Source of the DNA: Deltaproteobacteria bacterium
Lineage (GTDB): Bacteria > SAR324 > XYD2-FULL-50-16
Assembly (NCBI GenBank): GCA_029881655.1
Contig: JAOUME010000004.1
Location: 1 to 47,018, forward strand
Reading direction: 5' to 3'
DNA length: 47,018 bases
Shown one piece after another: positions 36,944 through 47,000 of this stretch; the stretch's first letter is position 1; the number at the start of each line of letters is the position of its first letter. The notes beneath the pieces were generated by a model. That model did no database searches. It saw only the letters and a list, made by a program, of their open reading frames with translations, and was not told the DNA's origin. The translations under genes were made by a program, and so were the position numbers.

Positions 36944-37765
36944 ATGAAAAATATAATAGTGGCTGAAGCCCAGGGGTTCTGCTGGGGAGTGCGCCGGGCT
37001 CTGGACATCGTCGATCAATATGACGAAGTGTCCATTTTGGGTGACTTGATTCACAACAAGCAGGTGGTCCAGGAACTCGAGAACAAGAACAAGCGGGTCA
37101 TTCAGGAATTAACGGGCAAGGAAAAAAACCCAATCGTGATCACGGCACACGGCACCGATATCTCCAACATCAAACGGCTGGAGAGTCTGGAGATGGAGAC
37201 CGTCGATACCACCTGCCCCCTTGTGAGCGTGATCTACCGGGCGGGAAAGCAGCTGGAAACCGAAGGCTACCAGATCATCATTATAGGCGATAAAAGGCAC
37301 GTCGAAGTCAAGGGGATCGCTTCCCGCATGAAAAACCCCATCATGATCAACGACGAAGACGATCTGGAGAATATCGATCTTCCCGAAAAAGTGGGCATCA
37401 TCTGTCAAAGCACCTTCTCGCAAAACAAATTCAACAAGCTGGTGGAGCGGATAAAGAAAAGAGTCAAGTCCTGCAAGATCAAAAATACCATCTGCGCGCC
37501 CACCATCAAAAGACAGATCGCGGCCGAGACCCTGGCTAAAAGCGTGGACCTCATGATCGTGGTGGGGGGGTATCACTCTTCAAACACCAAGAAACTGGCG
37601 GAACTCGCCAATCAGTACGTCAGGAGCTACCACATCGAGACCGCGGAACACCTCGATCCATTGTGGTTCGAGGGCATGTCTGAAATTGGCATCATCGCCG
37701 GCGCTTCGACGGCGGACTGGATTATTGAGGAGGTGTGCGTCAAAATCGGCGAGTTCGATTTTTAG
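36944..37765 (+). CDS. ispH: 4-hydroxy-3-methylbut-2-enyl diphosphate reductase (IspH/LytB)
   Basis: IspH is the last enzyme of the MEP pathway; a [4Fe-4S] centre reduces HMBPP to IPP and DMAPP. The 273-residue protein keeps the three cluster cysteines: Cys13 (GFCWGV), Cys91 (DTTCPLV) and Cys184 (TICAPTIKRQ). It also keeps VGGYHSSNTKKL and AGASTADW; the family usually has AGASTP, so the Ala-Asp is a small variation. Its protein needs the clusters made by the adjacent divergent isc operon, and an operator-like dyad lies between them, so joint regulation is plausible. IspD of the same pathway is at 13019. Confidence 0.94.
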   Translation: MKNIIVAEAQGFCWGVRRALDIVDQYDEVSILGDLIHNKQVVQELENKNKRVIQELTGKEKNPIVITAHGTDISNIKRLESLEMETVDTTCPLVSVIYRAGKQLETEGYQIIIIGDKRHVEVKGIASRMKNPIMINDEDDLENIDLPEKVGIICQSTFSQNKFNKLVERIKKRVKSCKIKNTICAPTIKRQIAAETLAKSVDLMIVVGGYHSSNTKKLAELANQYVRSYHIETAEHLDPLWFEGMSEIGIIAGASTADWIIEEVCVKIGEFDF

Positions 37766-37775
37766 ATATACCCCT

Positions 37776-37803
37776 TTTACAACCCGGGTCTCTGTGCTAT
37801 AAT
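37776..37803 (+). promoter_or_regulatory. Predicted promoter of the lipoprotein-barrel-propeller cluster
   Basis: TTTACA (37776-37781) and TATAAT (37798-37803) are 16 bases apart, just after ispH. The leader to the first start codon is about 180 bases, with no clear gene or motif in it. Confidence 0.5.
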
Positions 37804-37992
37804 TGTTATTAACGGGTTGATATCAAAGATATTGTAATAGAACTTGATTGTATGTAACAGCCCTATGGCATATTAATTGTAACGAAAGAGATCAAACCAA
37901 AACATCGCTTACAATAACCAAATCATTCGTTTCGAGCCGTCTTCGGACGATAACGTTAAAGACTCATCCTTTTTATTTGACCAGTGACTGCC

Positions 37993-39030
37993 ATGAAAAA
38001 AGATCAACTCTCAGGCTACCAGTTCTTACCGACATTGATCGGTATCCTTTTTATTGTCTTAACCATCGCCATTTCATCCTGCCAGGACACGGGGCCCAAA
38101 ACCGTAGCGGGTAAGCTGGAGAGCTGCAAGGGTTTTCTCGATGAGTCAGCCTGGTCCAGCGCAATCGATATGTGCAAGGATGTCAGCACGGACGAAGGTT
38201 GGCACTTGACCGCCCAGGCCTACATGGGTAGAGCCGGATTATCGATGTTCTCGCTTCTAAGAAGCCTGACCGATCCCGATGCGGTCCCGACCAACCTGAT
38301 CTTCGGTTATATTCCCGATACCACGGCCGACAGCGATGATTACAAGAGCGCTCTGGACGCCATCATGCTGAAGGTGGAGACGAAAACGCCCACCATGTAC
38401 CTTGAGTCCCTTTTATTATCGAGCATGCTGGTCTTTCGCGAAATGAAGCTTCTTTTGGGGCTCGGCATAGACGCGACCGGCGACTTCACCACTTGCGCGG
38501 GCAATCCGCCGGCGGTCGAGAACTGCGCTTTCGCGCCCAAAATCACCACCATAACCCAGACCATCGTGGGGGTTGATGTCGAGATTCCCGATCAACTGGT
38601 TTTCGGCGGTTTGGGAGCCAGCTTTTACGATAATCTTTGCGACAACCATATCGCCGACCCGACCCACGACGGCGTCTCCACCATCGACATGACCGTGGAC
38701 GCCTCGGTCGATGTCTTCGACGGCGCCAATGACGGTATCATGAGCGTCACGCACGACGTGACCGCCGACGGCTGTCAGATCAAAAATACCAGCGTGCTTC
38801 ACTACAATAAAGTCGCCAACGCGAACTTCGCGGGCATGAGCACCATCAGCGCCCTGAGCATGCTTGACTTTTATTCGAAATTCGACAGCGGCGTCAACTT
38901 CTCGATCGACATCGCCACCATCGGACTGGTCACCTTCTGCAAAAGCGGCATCATAGAGCCTCCTGCGGCCAACGACTATTGGCTTAACGACTGCGAAGTC
39001 CTAAACTTTCTACTCAACCCGGGATTATGA
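37993..39030 (+). CDS. Predicted lipoprotein, unknown function
   Basis: From the ATG at 37993 the protein has 345 residues; a GTG at 37984 would add three. The N-terminus is a lipoprotein signal (MKKDQ.. hydrophobic stretch, lipobox ISSC with Cys30, +2 Gln). An early helical part (about 40-100) looks TPR-like (SAWSSAIDMCKDVS, AQAYMGRAGLSM). The rest is rich in Asp, Thr and Gly, and there are about eight cysteines after the lipidated one, which may form disulfides. No family is recognised. Its last codons overlap the start of the next gene by four bases (ATGA), so the two are translated together. Confidence 0.75.
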   Translation: MKKDQLSGYQFLPTLIGILFIVLTIAISSCQDTGPKTVAGKLESCKGFLDESAWSSAIDMCKDVSTDEGWHLTAQAYMGRAGLSMFSLLRSLTDPDAVPTNLIFGYIPDTTADSDDYKSALDAIMLKVETKTPTMYLESLLLSSMLVFREMKLLLGLGIDATGDFTTCAGNPPAVENCAFAPKITTITQTIVGVDVEIPDQLVFGGLGASFYDNLCDNHIADPTHDGVSTIDMTVDASVDVFDGANDGIMSVTHDVTADGCQIKNTSVLHYNKVANANFAGMSTISALSMLDFYSKFDSGVNFSIDIATIGLVTFCKSGIIEPPAANDYWLNDCEVLNFLLNPGL

Positions 39031-40145
39031 TTAAAATGAAACGACTAATAATTGCGGCTGTCTTCCTGTTTATTGCGGGATTGCCGGCATCATTGTTTGC
39101 CGGAGAATTCAGAGACCTGGGACAGGACTATCGGTCACTGGCCATGGGCAATACCGGTATCGCCAGCGCGAACAACAGTTCGGCCCTCTTTTACAATCCG
39201 GCCACCCTCTCGAACATCTATAACTGGTGGTTCGATTTCCCCATGCTGGAAGTCACGGCCTCTAGCGAATCAATGGCGCTTTACGGTCAGGCCAAGACCG
39301 GATCGTTCAATCTGGAGACCCAGGACGAGCAATTCGATTTCATGCGGGATTTTATTGGCCAGAACCCCTATATCAAATTTCGGCTCGGCTCCAATATCTT
39401 TTTTAATGTCTTAAAGCAGGGAATGTCGGTTGGCGCGAACTATACCTACGAAGCCGTTTTGGATATTCAGGTCAGAAACCCGAGCCTGCCGACCCTGGAC
39501 GCTTTCGCCCGTCTGGATCATGTCCGTCAGGCGGGGATTTCGATTCCCATGGCGATGGGAAGGTTTATCTTGGGCGTGGTGCGCAAGCAGATCGAGAGAA
39601 AGGAAGTGGCCTTTAACTACGGCATGTCCGACGCGATCGACGAGGTCCCTTTCCCGACCATGGATACCGATGGCAAGTCAGGCGCGGGTGAGGGTTACGA
39701 TGTCGGGTTTATCTTCCGCACCGCCAGTAAGAGCCGAATTCAGATCGGCGGGGTCTATCGCCAGGAGATCGACCTCCAGGATGCCACAAAAATCCCCAAG
39801 GAGATCGCCTTTGGCGCTTCCATGGTCCATAATTTCGGCAATTTGCGCTTCACCGGTGCGGTCGATCTTAGGGACATCACCAGCGAGCTGACCCCGGATG
39901 ACAAAACGAACTATAACCGCCGCCTGCGCTACGGAGCGGAACTGGGGTTATTCCCCCTGTCCCGCAACACGACCATGTTCTCCTTTCGGACCGGCTACAG
40001 TAACGGCTATCCCTCGACCGGGGTGGAGATGTATTTCGGCCACGCCATGATCATCGGCTATACCCGTTATATTGAGGAAACCGGAGAGTACGCCGGTCAA
40101 AACCCCAGCTCAAGACAAGTCGCCTACGCGTCTTTCGGATTTTAG
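39027..40145 (+). CDS. Predicted outer-membrane beta-barrel (FadL/PorV-like)
   Basis: The 372-residue protein starts with a signal peptide (KRLIIAAVFLFIAGLP..LFA, cleavage before GEF). RSLAMGNTGIASANNSSALFYNPA is the typical N-terminal signature of FadL/PorV-type barrels. The body has alternating hydrophobic beta strands, and the C-terminal residue is Phe in YASFGF, the usual barrel-assembly signal. It may transport hydrophobic compounds or help lipoproteins reach the surface, as PorV does in type IX secretion; neither is proven here. ATG overlaps the stop of the upstream lipoprotein gene. A second in-frame ATG at 39036 is possible. Confidence 0.82.
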   Translation: MIKMKRLIIAAVFLFIAGLPASLFAGEFRDLGQDYRSLAMGNTGIASANNSSALFYNPATLSNIYNWWFDFPMLEVTASSESMALYGQAKTGSFNLETQDEQFDFMRDFIGQNPYIKFRLGSNIFFNVLKQGMSVGANYTYEAVLDIQVRNPSLPTLDAFARLDHVRQAGISIPMAMGRFILGVVRKQIERKEVAFNYGMSDAIDEVPFPTMDTDGKSGAGEGYDVGFIFRTASKSRIQIGGVYRQEIDLQDATKIPKEIAFGASMVHNFGNLRFTGAVDLRDITSELTPDDKTNYNRRLRYGAELGLFPLSRNTTMFSFRTGYSNGYPSTGVEMYFGHAMIIGYTRYIEETGEYAGQNPSSRQVAYASFGF

Positions 40146-40168
40146 AACAACCAACCGGAAAAAAGAAA

Positions 40169-42214
40169 ATGAAAACTCATCCAAATCCCTTCAGACATCT
40201 AAATTTTAGTTCGATCGGAGCCATCGGTGTTTTTTTGATTTTCTCACTTTTCCTGACGGCATCCTGTAAAAAATCAGGTGGAATAACCACGATCGCCGAG
40301 ACTTTAACCGTCACCAGCCATACACCAACCGATAAAAAAACCGGTGTGTCGGTCGATAAGGTCATCGTCGTCTATTTTGATCGGGGACTCAAAGCCGCAA
40401 CCGTGACGAATGATCTGGTCCTGTTGGAAAGCCCGACCGACGCTGTCCCTAGAACCGTGAGTTATGACAGCGCGGCCATCAGCATCACGCCGGACGCCCC
40501 TCTCCTTTACGGGACCGAGTATACCGTTACGATAAAAAGAGGCGTTCTTTCCCGAGGCGACGCGCAACTGGCCGCCGATTACGTCTTTACCTTCACGACT
40601 CAGGCCATACCCCTTTTCACCAGTACAGTCCCGATCAACAACGCGACCAGAGTCGCCGTGGATATCAATATCACCGCCACCTTCCCAAAAGCACTTGATC
40701 CGGCTACGCTTTCAAGCGCGACCTTTTACCTCAAAGCGACCAATAACATCATCAGCGCGACGGTCACCAATCCATCGCCTAACATCGCCAAACTTAATCC
40801 CACTTCCAATTTGACGCCCGGTACGCTTTATACCGCCACGCTCACCACCGGGCTTAAGTACCTTTCGGGAGACGCTTATCCCGCTACCAGTACCTGGTCG
40901 TTTAAAACCGCGCCATCACCCTGGTCTGGCATCAAGCAGGTCGGCAGCGCCAATATCGACTACGGTTACGGAATCGCTATCGACAGCCTGGATAATGTCT
41001 ACGTGACAGGATTCGCCTCGGGCGACATCGGAGCCGAAGTCAGCGACGCCAAAGACATACTGCTTTTAAAATACAATGTGTCGGGGGTCAGACAGTACGC
41101 CAAACTTTTCGGTACGGCCGGAACTTCCCTTATCGATGAGGAAGGAAAAGCCGTCAAAATCGACAGGAACGACATGGTCTATGTGACAGGCTATACCCTC
41201 GGAACCCTGGACGCCAATCCGAACCAGGGAGGAATGGACGCTTTTATCACCCAGTTCAACGCCGCGGGCACGGTTCAGTGGTCCGAAAAAATCGCCAGCG
41301 CAGGCGACGAGGAAGCCTTCGACATGACACTGAGACAAGGCACGAACATCTCGGCCTATATCACCGGTTATACGACCGGGGATCTGGGAATGGGCAACAG
41401 CGGTCTTAAAGACATCTTCCTGGCAAAATTCAACGACTCGGGGCTTCAAAGCTGGGTCAGGACTCTCGGCTCCGCCCAGGATGATGTCGGCCTCGGAGTC
41501 GCGGTCGATTCCTCCGGCGATGTCTATGTCGCAGGGTATACGGACGGGGCTCTCGACGGGAACAGCTCTAATGGAGGCCGGGATATATTCCTGACCAAGT
41601 ACGATAAGAACGGGTTCAAGCAATGGACCACCCAGTACGGAACAGCCCAGGACGAGGAAGCCCTTTCGGTTGCCGTTGACGCTACCGGGGATGTTTACCT
41701 TACCGGCTATTCCAAAGGAACGCTTACCGGAGGAGCGGATATACAGTACAGTCTGATGAATACCCATACCGACACCAACCCCTCTCCCGGGACCAAAGAT
41801 ATCATCATCTCCAAGATCAGCCCCGCGGGCGTCCTGCAGTGGAACAAGCAACAGGCCGGAACCGGCGCGGTCAACGAAGAGGGAAGGGAGATCATCTTCG
41901 ATTCCACGGGCGACTTCTATGTCGTCGGCTATACTCAGGGCCAGCTCAGCTACTTTGTCGAGGACAACGATTTTGCCGATACCAACGGCAACGTCTTTTT
42001 CAGCCATTACTACTCCGCAGTCTATTTTAATGCCCGCTATACCCGCCAGACAGGGACCGTCTCCGCCGCGGACCAGGGCTGGGGGATCGCCCTCGATTCG
42101 GTCAGCGATGTCTTCGTGACCGGAAACACGGCCGGCACCCTCGGAGTCAACGCCAACGCCGGCGCGGACGATGTCTTTATCATTAAGGGCGACGCGACGG
42201 GCGATTTTCAATAG
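40169..42214 (+). CDS. Lipoprotein with two Big_5 domains and a seven-blade SBBP beta-propeller
   Basis: The 681-residue protein has a lipoprotein signal ending LTASC (Cys33, +2 Lys). Two Big_5-type Ig-like domains follow (about 45-150 and 150-252), then seven SBBP repeats (about 265-675), each built on a GxAVDSxGDVYVTGYTxGxL core, seven being the number that closes a propeller. It is the third gene of the cluster, 23 bases after the barrel gene. It resembles the lipoprotein at 18082 in using Big_5 domains near a lipid anchor, so the two may be surface proteins of one class. The function is unknown; binding of ligands at the propeller is possible. Confidence 0.85.
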   Translation: MKTHPNPFRHLNFSSIGAIGVFLIFSLFLTASCKKSGGITTIAETLTVTSHTPTDKKTGVSVDKVIVVYFDRGLKAATVTNDLVLLESPTDAVPRTVSYDSAAISITPDAPLLYGTEYTVTIKRGVLSRGDAQLAADYVFTFTTQAIPLFTSTVPINNATRVAVDINITATFPKALDPATLSSATFYLKATNNIISATVTNPSPNIAKLNPTSNLTPGTLYTATLTTGLKYLSGDAYPATSTWSFKTAPSPWSGIKQVGSANIDYGYGIAIDSLDNVYVTGFASGDIGAEVSDAKDILLLKYNVSGVRQYAKLFGTAGTSLIDEEGKAVKIDRNDMVYVTGYTLGTLDANPNQGGMDAFITQFNAAGTVQWSEKIASAGDEEAFDMTLRQGTNISAYITGYTTGDLGMGNSGLKDIFLAKFNDSGLQSWVRTLGSAQDDVGLGVAVDSSGDVYVAGYTDGALDGNSSNGGRDIFLTKYDKNGFKQWTTQYGTAQDEEALSVAVDATGDVYLTGYSKGTLTGGADIQYSLMNTHTDTNPSPGTKDIIISKISPAGVLQWNKQQAGTGAVNEEGREIIFDSTGDFYVVGYTQGQLSYFVEDNDFADTNGNVFFSHYYSAVYFNARYTRQTGTVSAADQGWGIALDSVSDVFVTGNTAGTLGVNANAGADDVFIIKGDATGDFQ

Positions 42215-42281
42215 CTTCAGTTGGTTATATGATAATTTGCGGCGACTCGCCTGATAACAAAGTTTTTATTCCAGTTTTAGG

Positions 42282-42310
42282 GTGACATCCACTTCCTTTT
42301 TTTTTATAAT
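42282..42310 (+). promoter_or_regulatory. Predicted ahcY promoter
   Basis: GTGACA (42282-42287, five of six) and TATAAT (42305-42310) are 17 bases apart. The leader is about 105 bases and does not show a recognisable SAH riboswitch. AGGA lies 8 bases before the ahcY start. Confidence 0.65.
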
Positions 42311-42376
42311 TATAGATTAACTTTCTTTGTTTCAAATCTACCATGATCATGGACTATCAATAATAACATCTTTTAA

Positions 42377-43888
<1,512 letters not shown>

Positions 43889-43902
43889 TTACATTCTTAT
43901 TG

Positions 43903-43949
43903 CCGGGCGGAGAGCCATTCCTCCCGCCCGGTTAACCTCTTATTTTTTT
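43903..43949 (+). terminator. Terminator-like hairpin after ahcY
   Basis: CCGGGCGG (43903-43910) pairs with CCGCCCGG (43924-43931), with an extra GAG/CTC pairing through a bulge. The T-run (43943-43949) begins about 11 bases after the stem, which weakens the call. Confidence 0.55.
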
Positions 43950-44065
43950 ATTTATCCGTTAATACTCCGCTTTATCTGCCTTCCATCCCCTTTACATAGC
44001 TCATAGAAAAAGACAGACTCCCCTTAGAACCGGTTTATCCATTAACCCAGAATCAGGCGTGAGCG

Positions 44066-44974
44066 ATGAAATACTCAATCGGCGTGGATCTAGGCGGCAC
44101 CAAGACGGAGATCGTTTTATGCGGGGACAATCCCCTTGAGACCATCGAGCGTCTGCGGGTCCCCACGCTTCAAAAAAACGGCTATCCCGCGCTCGTAAAG
44201 CAGTTATCCGAACTGATCTTATCATACATCGGGAAATGCTCCAGCCTCCCCTCGATCGGAATCGGCATCCCGGGTTCCCTGGAGAGCGACAAAGGGCTGG
44301 TTCGCAACTCGAACATCCAGTGCCTCATCAAAAAACCCCTGAAAGCCGACCTTGAGAAGATCATCAATCACTCTGTGCGACTCGAGAACGACGCCAACTG
44401 TTTCGCCTTAAGCGAGGCGCGCTTTGGAGCTGGCAAGGCTCACGGCGTGGTGATGGGGATCATCATGGGAACCGGGCTTGGCGGGGGGCTGGTGATCTCG
44501 GGCAAGGTCTTAGGCGGTCATCAGGGCATCGCTGGGGAATGGGGCCACAGCACGATCGATCTGAACGGCCTTGATTGCTGGTGCGGACGCAAGGGCTGTC
44601 TTGAGCAGTACCTATCTGGGACCGGTCTCGAAAACCTCTACTTTAGAAAGAGCGGCGTAAAAAAATCCGCCCAGGATATCTGCCGGGATTCTATGGAGAA
44701 AAAAGAAGCCGCCGCGAGGGAGACCCTGGATGAGTTTCTATCTTATTTCGGGGAGGGTATCGCCAACCTGATCGTCTGTATCGACCCGGACATCGTCGTT
44801 TTGGGCGGGGGTCTCTCGAACCTGCCGCTACTATACGACGAGGGTGTCGCTCAAGTCAGGAAAAGGCTTTTTAACCGGGAACTATCCACTCCCATCGTCC
44901 AAAACCTGCTGGGTGACTCAAGCGGGATTTTCGGCGCCGTCATCGCGGGCATGAACCAGGGGGACTTCTCATAG
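44066..44974 (+). CDS. ROK-family sugar kinase
   Basis: This kinase phosphorylates a hexose or N-acetyl-hexosamine with ATP. The 302-residue protein has the phosphate-binding VDLGGTKTE (7-15), the catalytic Asp in ENDANCFALSEA, GTGLGGGLV, and the ROK zinc motif DCWCGRKGCLEQYLSG with Cys171, Cys173 and Cys178. It has no N-terminal DNA-binding domain, so it is an enzyme rather than a ROK repressor. The motif layout is close to E. coli NagK and Mak; substrate cannot be assigned. Its stop overlaps that of the convergent batD gene by six bases. Confidence 0.9.
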   Translation: MKYSIGVDLGGTKTEIVLCGDNPLETIERLRVPTLQKNGYPALVKQLSELILSYIGKCSSLPSIGIGIPGSLESDKGLVRNSNIQCLIKKPLKADLEKIINHSVRLENDANCFALSEARFGAGKAHGVVMGIIMGTGLGGGLVISGKVLGGHQGIAGEWGHSTIDLNGLDCWCGRKGCLEQYLSGTGLENLYFRKSGVKKSAQDICRDSMEKKEAAARETLDEFLSYFGEGIANLIVCIDPDIVVLGGGLSNLPLLYDEGVAQVRKRLFNRELSTPIVQNLLGDSSGIFGAVIAGMNQGDFS

Positions 44975-46768
44975 TTTCCGCTCCAGTTCCTTCATCAATT
45001 CCGTGATTTCCGCCAAAAGCTCCCGCCTCTCCTCGGTGGAATCCTGTGAGCGGGCATAACGGATCAAGTCAAAGCGTTCCAGGTATTCGGTTACCTTTCC
45101 CGCCAGATCAGGCGGTATCTTTCCGCTTTCCAGCAATTTTTTGATATCAACGACCGTGACTTCTCCAACCCCCAGATTCAGCCGGTCCGAGATGTAACCG
45201 GTGAGAGCCTTTTGGAGGGCCGGATAAAATTCGTCCTGCTCTATTTTATTTTTCGCTTCCTTTAGCCGTTTGTAGTTGCTGAGCTTGGCGGTCCTTGATC
45301 TTTTCAGGGCTTGATCGGAACTCAAAAGTCTTCTTTTGGTCTGCCAGTAAAAAACCAGAAAATAACTCAAGGGCGGCAGCAGAAACCACAAGAAGAAAAG
45401 AGGCGAGAACTCCTGACTGATCAGAGCGTCCTCGAAGCGGTAATTGGGATAAATCCCCTCTTTGGAGCGGACCCTTGGTCTGACTGGCTGGTTTGTCCCG
45501 CTATTGGTGACGATATCGCTGGCGGAGACCTTTGTCGTGCTGAGCACTCTCAAGTCAAGAGCGTTACTCCTGAGCGTCTGGTAGCGCCTTAGAGCCGGGT
45601 CGAAATAGCTGAAAGTGACGGGGGGTATCTTATCGACCTGTTCGCTGTTGGGTCTGATGATCTGCTTAAAGGTGAGGCTCTCGCCTTGAAGATCGCCTGG
45701 CTGAAGGTTGTCCTGGACGGTGAAATTGGCCTTGTATTCAGGCAGGTCGCTCAAGATCGGTCTTTCGATACGGTGAAGCCTCCCTGTGCCCTGGATGATG
45801 ATTTTAAGTTCGATGGGATCGCCGACCTTGACCTGTCTCTGATCGGCGGCGATGCTGACCTGAAAGGCTCCCACGGCTCCGGAGAAACCTCTGGGCCGGT
45901 TCTTGGCCGGCAAGGGCGTGATCTCGATTTCAAGGGGTTTGGAACTGGCGAAAATGGACTCTTGCTTACCCACGCGGACCGCCCGCCCGAAAAAATCGCG
46001 GCGGATTTCGGTTCCTCTTTGCACATTGGCCTTGATGCTCGATGATGGAACCTTGAGTATTCCCGGCTCTTTGGGATAGACCTTTAGGCGGGTCTGATAA
46101 AGGCTGTAGCTCTCGCCCCGTTTGGTTGTCTCGGACTGTTCAAAGGGAATCTGGAAGCCCGAGAGGGTTAGATTGGTTCCGCCCTTGTTCGCGTTATCAC
46201 CCGCCAGGGAGATATCCAGCTCGTCCTTTTTTTCCAGCAACGGAAAACGGAAACTGTAGCCCTCGATGCTTTCCTGGAAGTAAAGTTTGACGGTGATCAT
46301 GACGGGCTCGCCCATAAAGACTTTCTTATGGTCGGCCTCGACTTCCAGGAGAAGGCTGGTCTGCTGGCCGGGATCGACCGCTCTGAGGCTTAAGGGCTGG
46401 GACTGAAATACCCCTGACGGATGCTTCACCTTCAGGGGAGGGATCCTGTAAAAACCCTTCTTGCGGGCCTGAACGCCGATCTGGTAGACCAGCCCGCTGA
46501 AACTCTCAACCCTGCCGTTTATGATGGTGGTCTGGCTGGTGGAGCTGGGGGGGGCCAGTTGGCGAAATTCGAGTCCCTCGACCTGCGGGAAAATCAGTTC
46601 GATATCCTCCCGGGTTCCGTCAATTTTTAGTTGAAGGCGGATTTCATCTCCCACCACCAACGAACTGCCCGAAAGTTCCGCCTTGAGTGTGATTTCCGCC
46701 GAGAGGTCCGGCAAAAAAATCAAAAACAAGACCGGCAGCAGCAATAATCTTCTTAACGCTTTAAACAC
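44969..46768 (-). CDS. batD: BatD-family membrane protein
   Basis: The 599-residue protein has an N-terminal signal peptide, a large periplasmic part made of several Ig-like segments (about 25-430) including the VEADHKKVFMGEPVMITVKLYF and IAADQRQVKVGDPIELKI repeats, one transmembrane helix (about 450-470) and a charged cytoplasmic C-terminal helical region. This is the layout of BatD (BatABCDE, aerotolerance/envelope stress). The usual batA/batB neighbours are not next to it, and it stands alone on the (-) strand. Its role without partners is unclear; they may lie outside the window. Confidence 0.85.
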   Translation of the reverse strand: MFKALRRLLLLPVLFLIFLPDLSAEITLKAELSGSSLVVGDEIRLQLKIDGTREDIELIFPQVEGLEFRQLAPPSSTSQTTIINGRVESFSGLVYQIGVQARKKGFYRIPPLKVKHPSGVFQSQPLSLRAVDPGQQTSLLLEVEADHKKVFMGEPVMITVKLYFQESIEGYSFRFPLLEKKDELDISLAGDNANKGGTNLTLSGFQIPFEQSETTKRGESYSLYQTRLKVYPKEPGILKVPSSSIKANVQRGTEIRRDFFGRAVRVGKQESIFASSKPLEIEITPLPAKNRPRGFSGAVGAFQVSIAADQRQVKVGDPIELKIIIQGTGRLHRIERPILSDLPEYKANFTVQDNLQPGDLQGESLTFKQIIRPNSEQVDKIPPVTFSYFDPALRRYQTLRSNALDLRVLSTTKVSASDIVTNSGTNQPVRPRVRSKEGIYPNYRFEDALISQEFSPLFFLWFLLPPLSYFLVFYWQTKRRLLSSDQALKRSRTAKLSNYKRLKEAKNKIEQDEFYPALQKALTGYISDRLNLGVGEVTVVDIKKLLESGKIPPDLAGKVTEYLERFDLIRYARSQDSTEERRELLAEITELMKELERKL

Positions 46769-46921
46769 CCTAAACCTTTTAATCCCTTATTTTGTGAGAA
46801 TTGCTTTCGTTCTTTTTAAAAATACGGGATCAGATCAAATAAATCAAGCCGTAAATATGACCCCTATAGGATTAAACCGCTGTTATTGCGGCTGAATTGT
46901 CTTTATTGTGCCGCAGCAAGA

Positions 46922-46933
46922 GTCGCCAAGCGG
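46922..46933 (+). repeat. Second copy of the tRNA D-arm 12-mer
   Basis: GTCGCCAAGCGG here is identical to 47007-47018 inside the partial tRNA, 85 bases downstream. The flanks do not look like tRNA. It could be a decayed tRNA remnant or chance. Confidence 0.6.
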
Positions 46934-46958
46934 CGCTATAAAAAAGACCGAAAATCGG

Positions 46959-46988
46959 TTGACTAAAAAGCAGGATGCAAATTAAGAT
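46959..46988 (+). promoter_or_regulatory. Predicted promoter of the tRNA gene
   Basis: TTGACT (46959-46964) and TAAGAT (46983-46988, four of six) are 18 bases apart, and transcription would start about 6 bases before the tRNA 5' end. Confidence 0.45.
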
Positions 46989-47000
46989 ATTAATTCAAGT

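Noticed and set aside
37848-38114. 88-codon (+) frame overlapping the lipoprotein start
   Set aside because: It overlaps a better-supported gene, has no domain and the lipoprotein start has a signal peptide.
41066-42211. 381-codon open frame on the (-) strand across the propeller lipoprotein gene
   Set aside because: It is a shadow of a GC-rich, repeat-bearing (+) gene; its translation is low-complexity with no signal, domain or start context.
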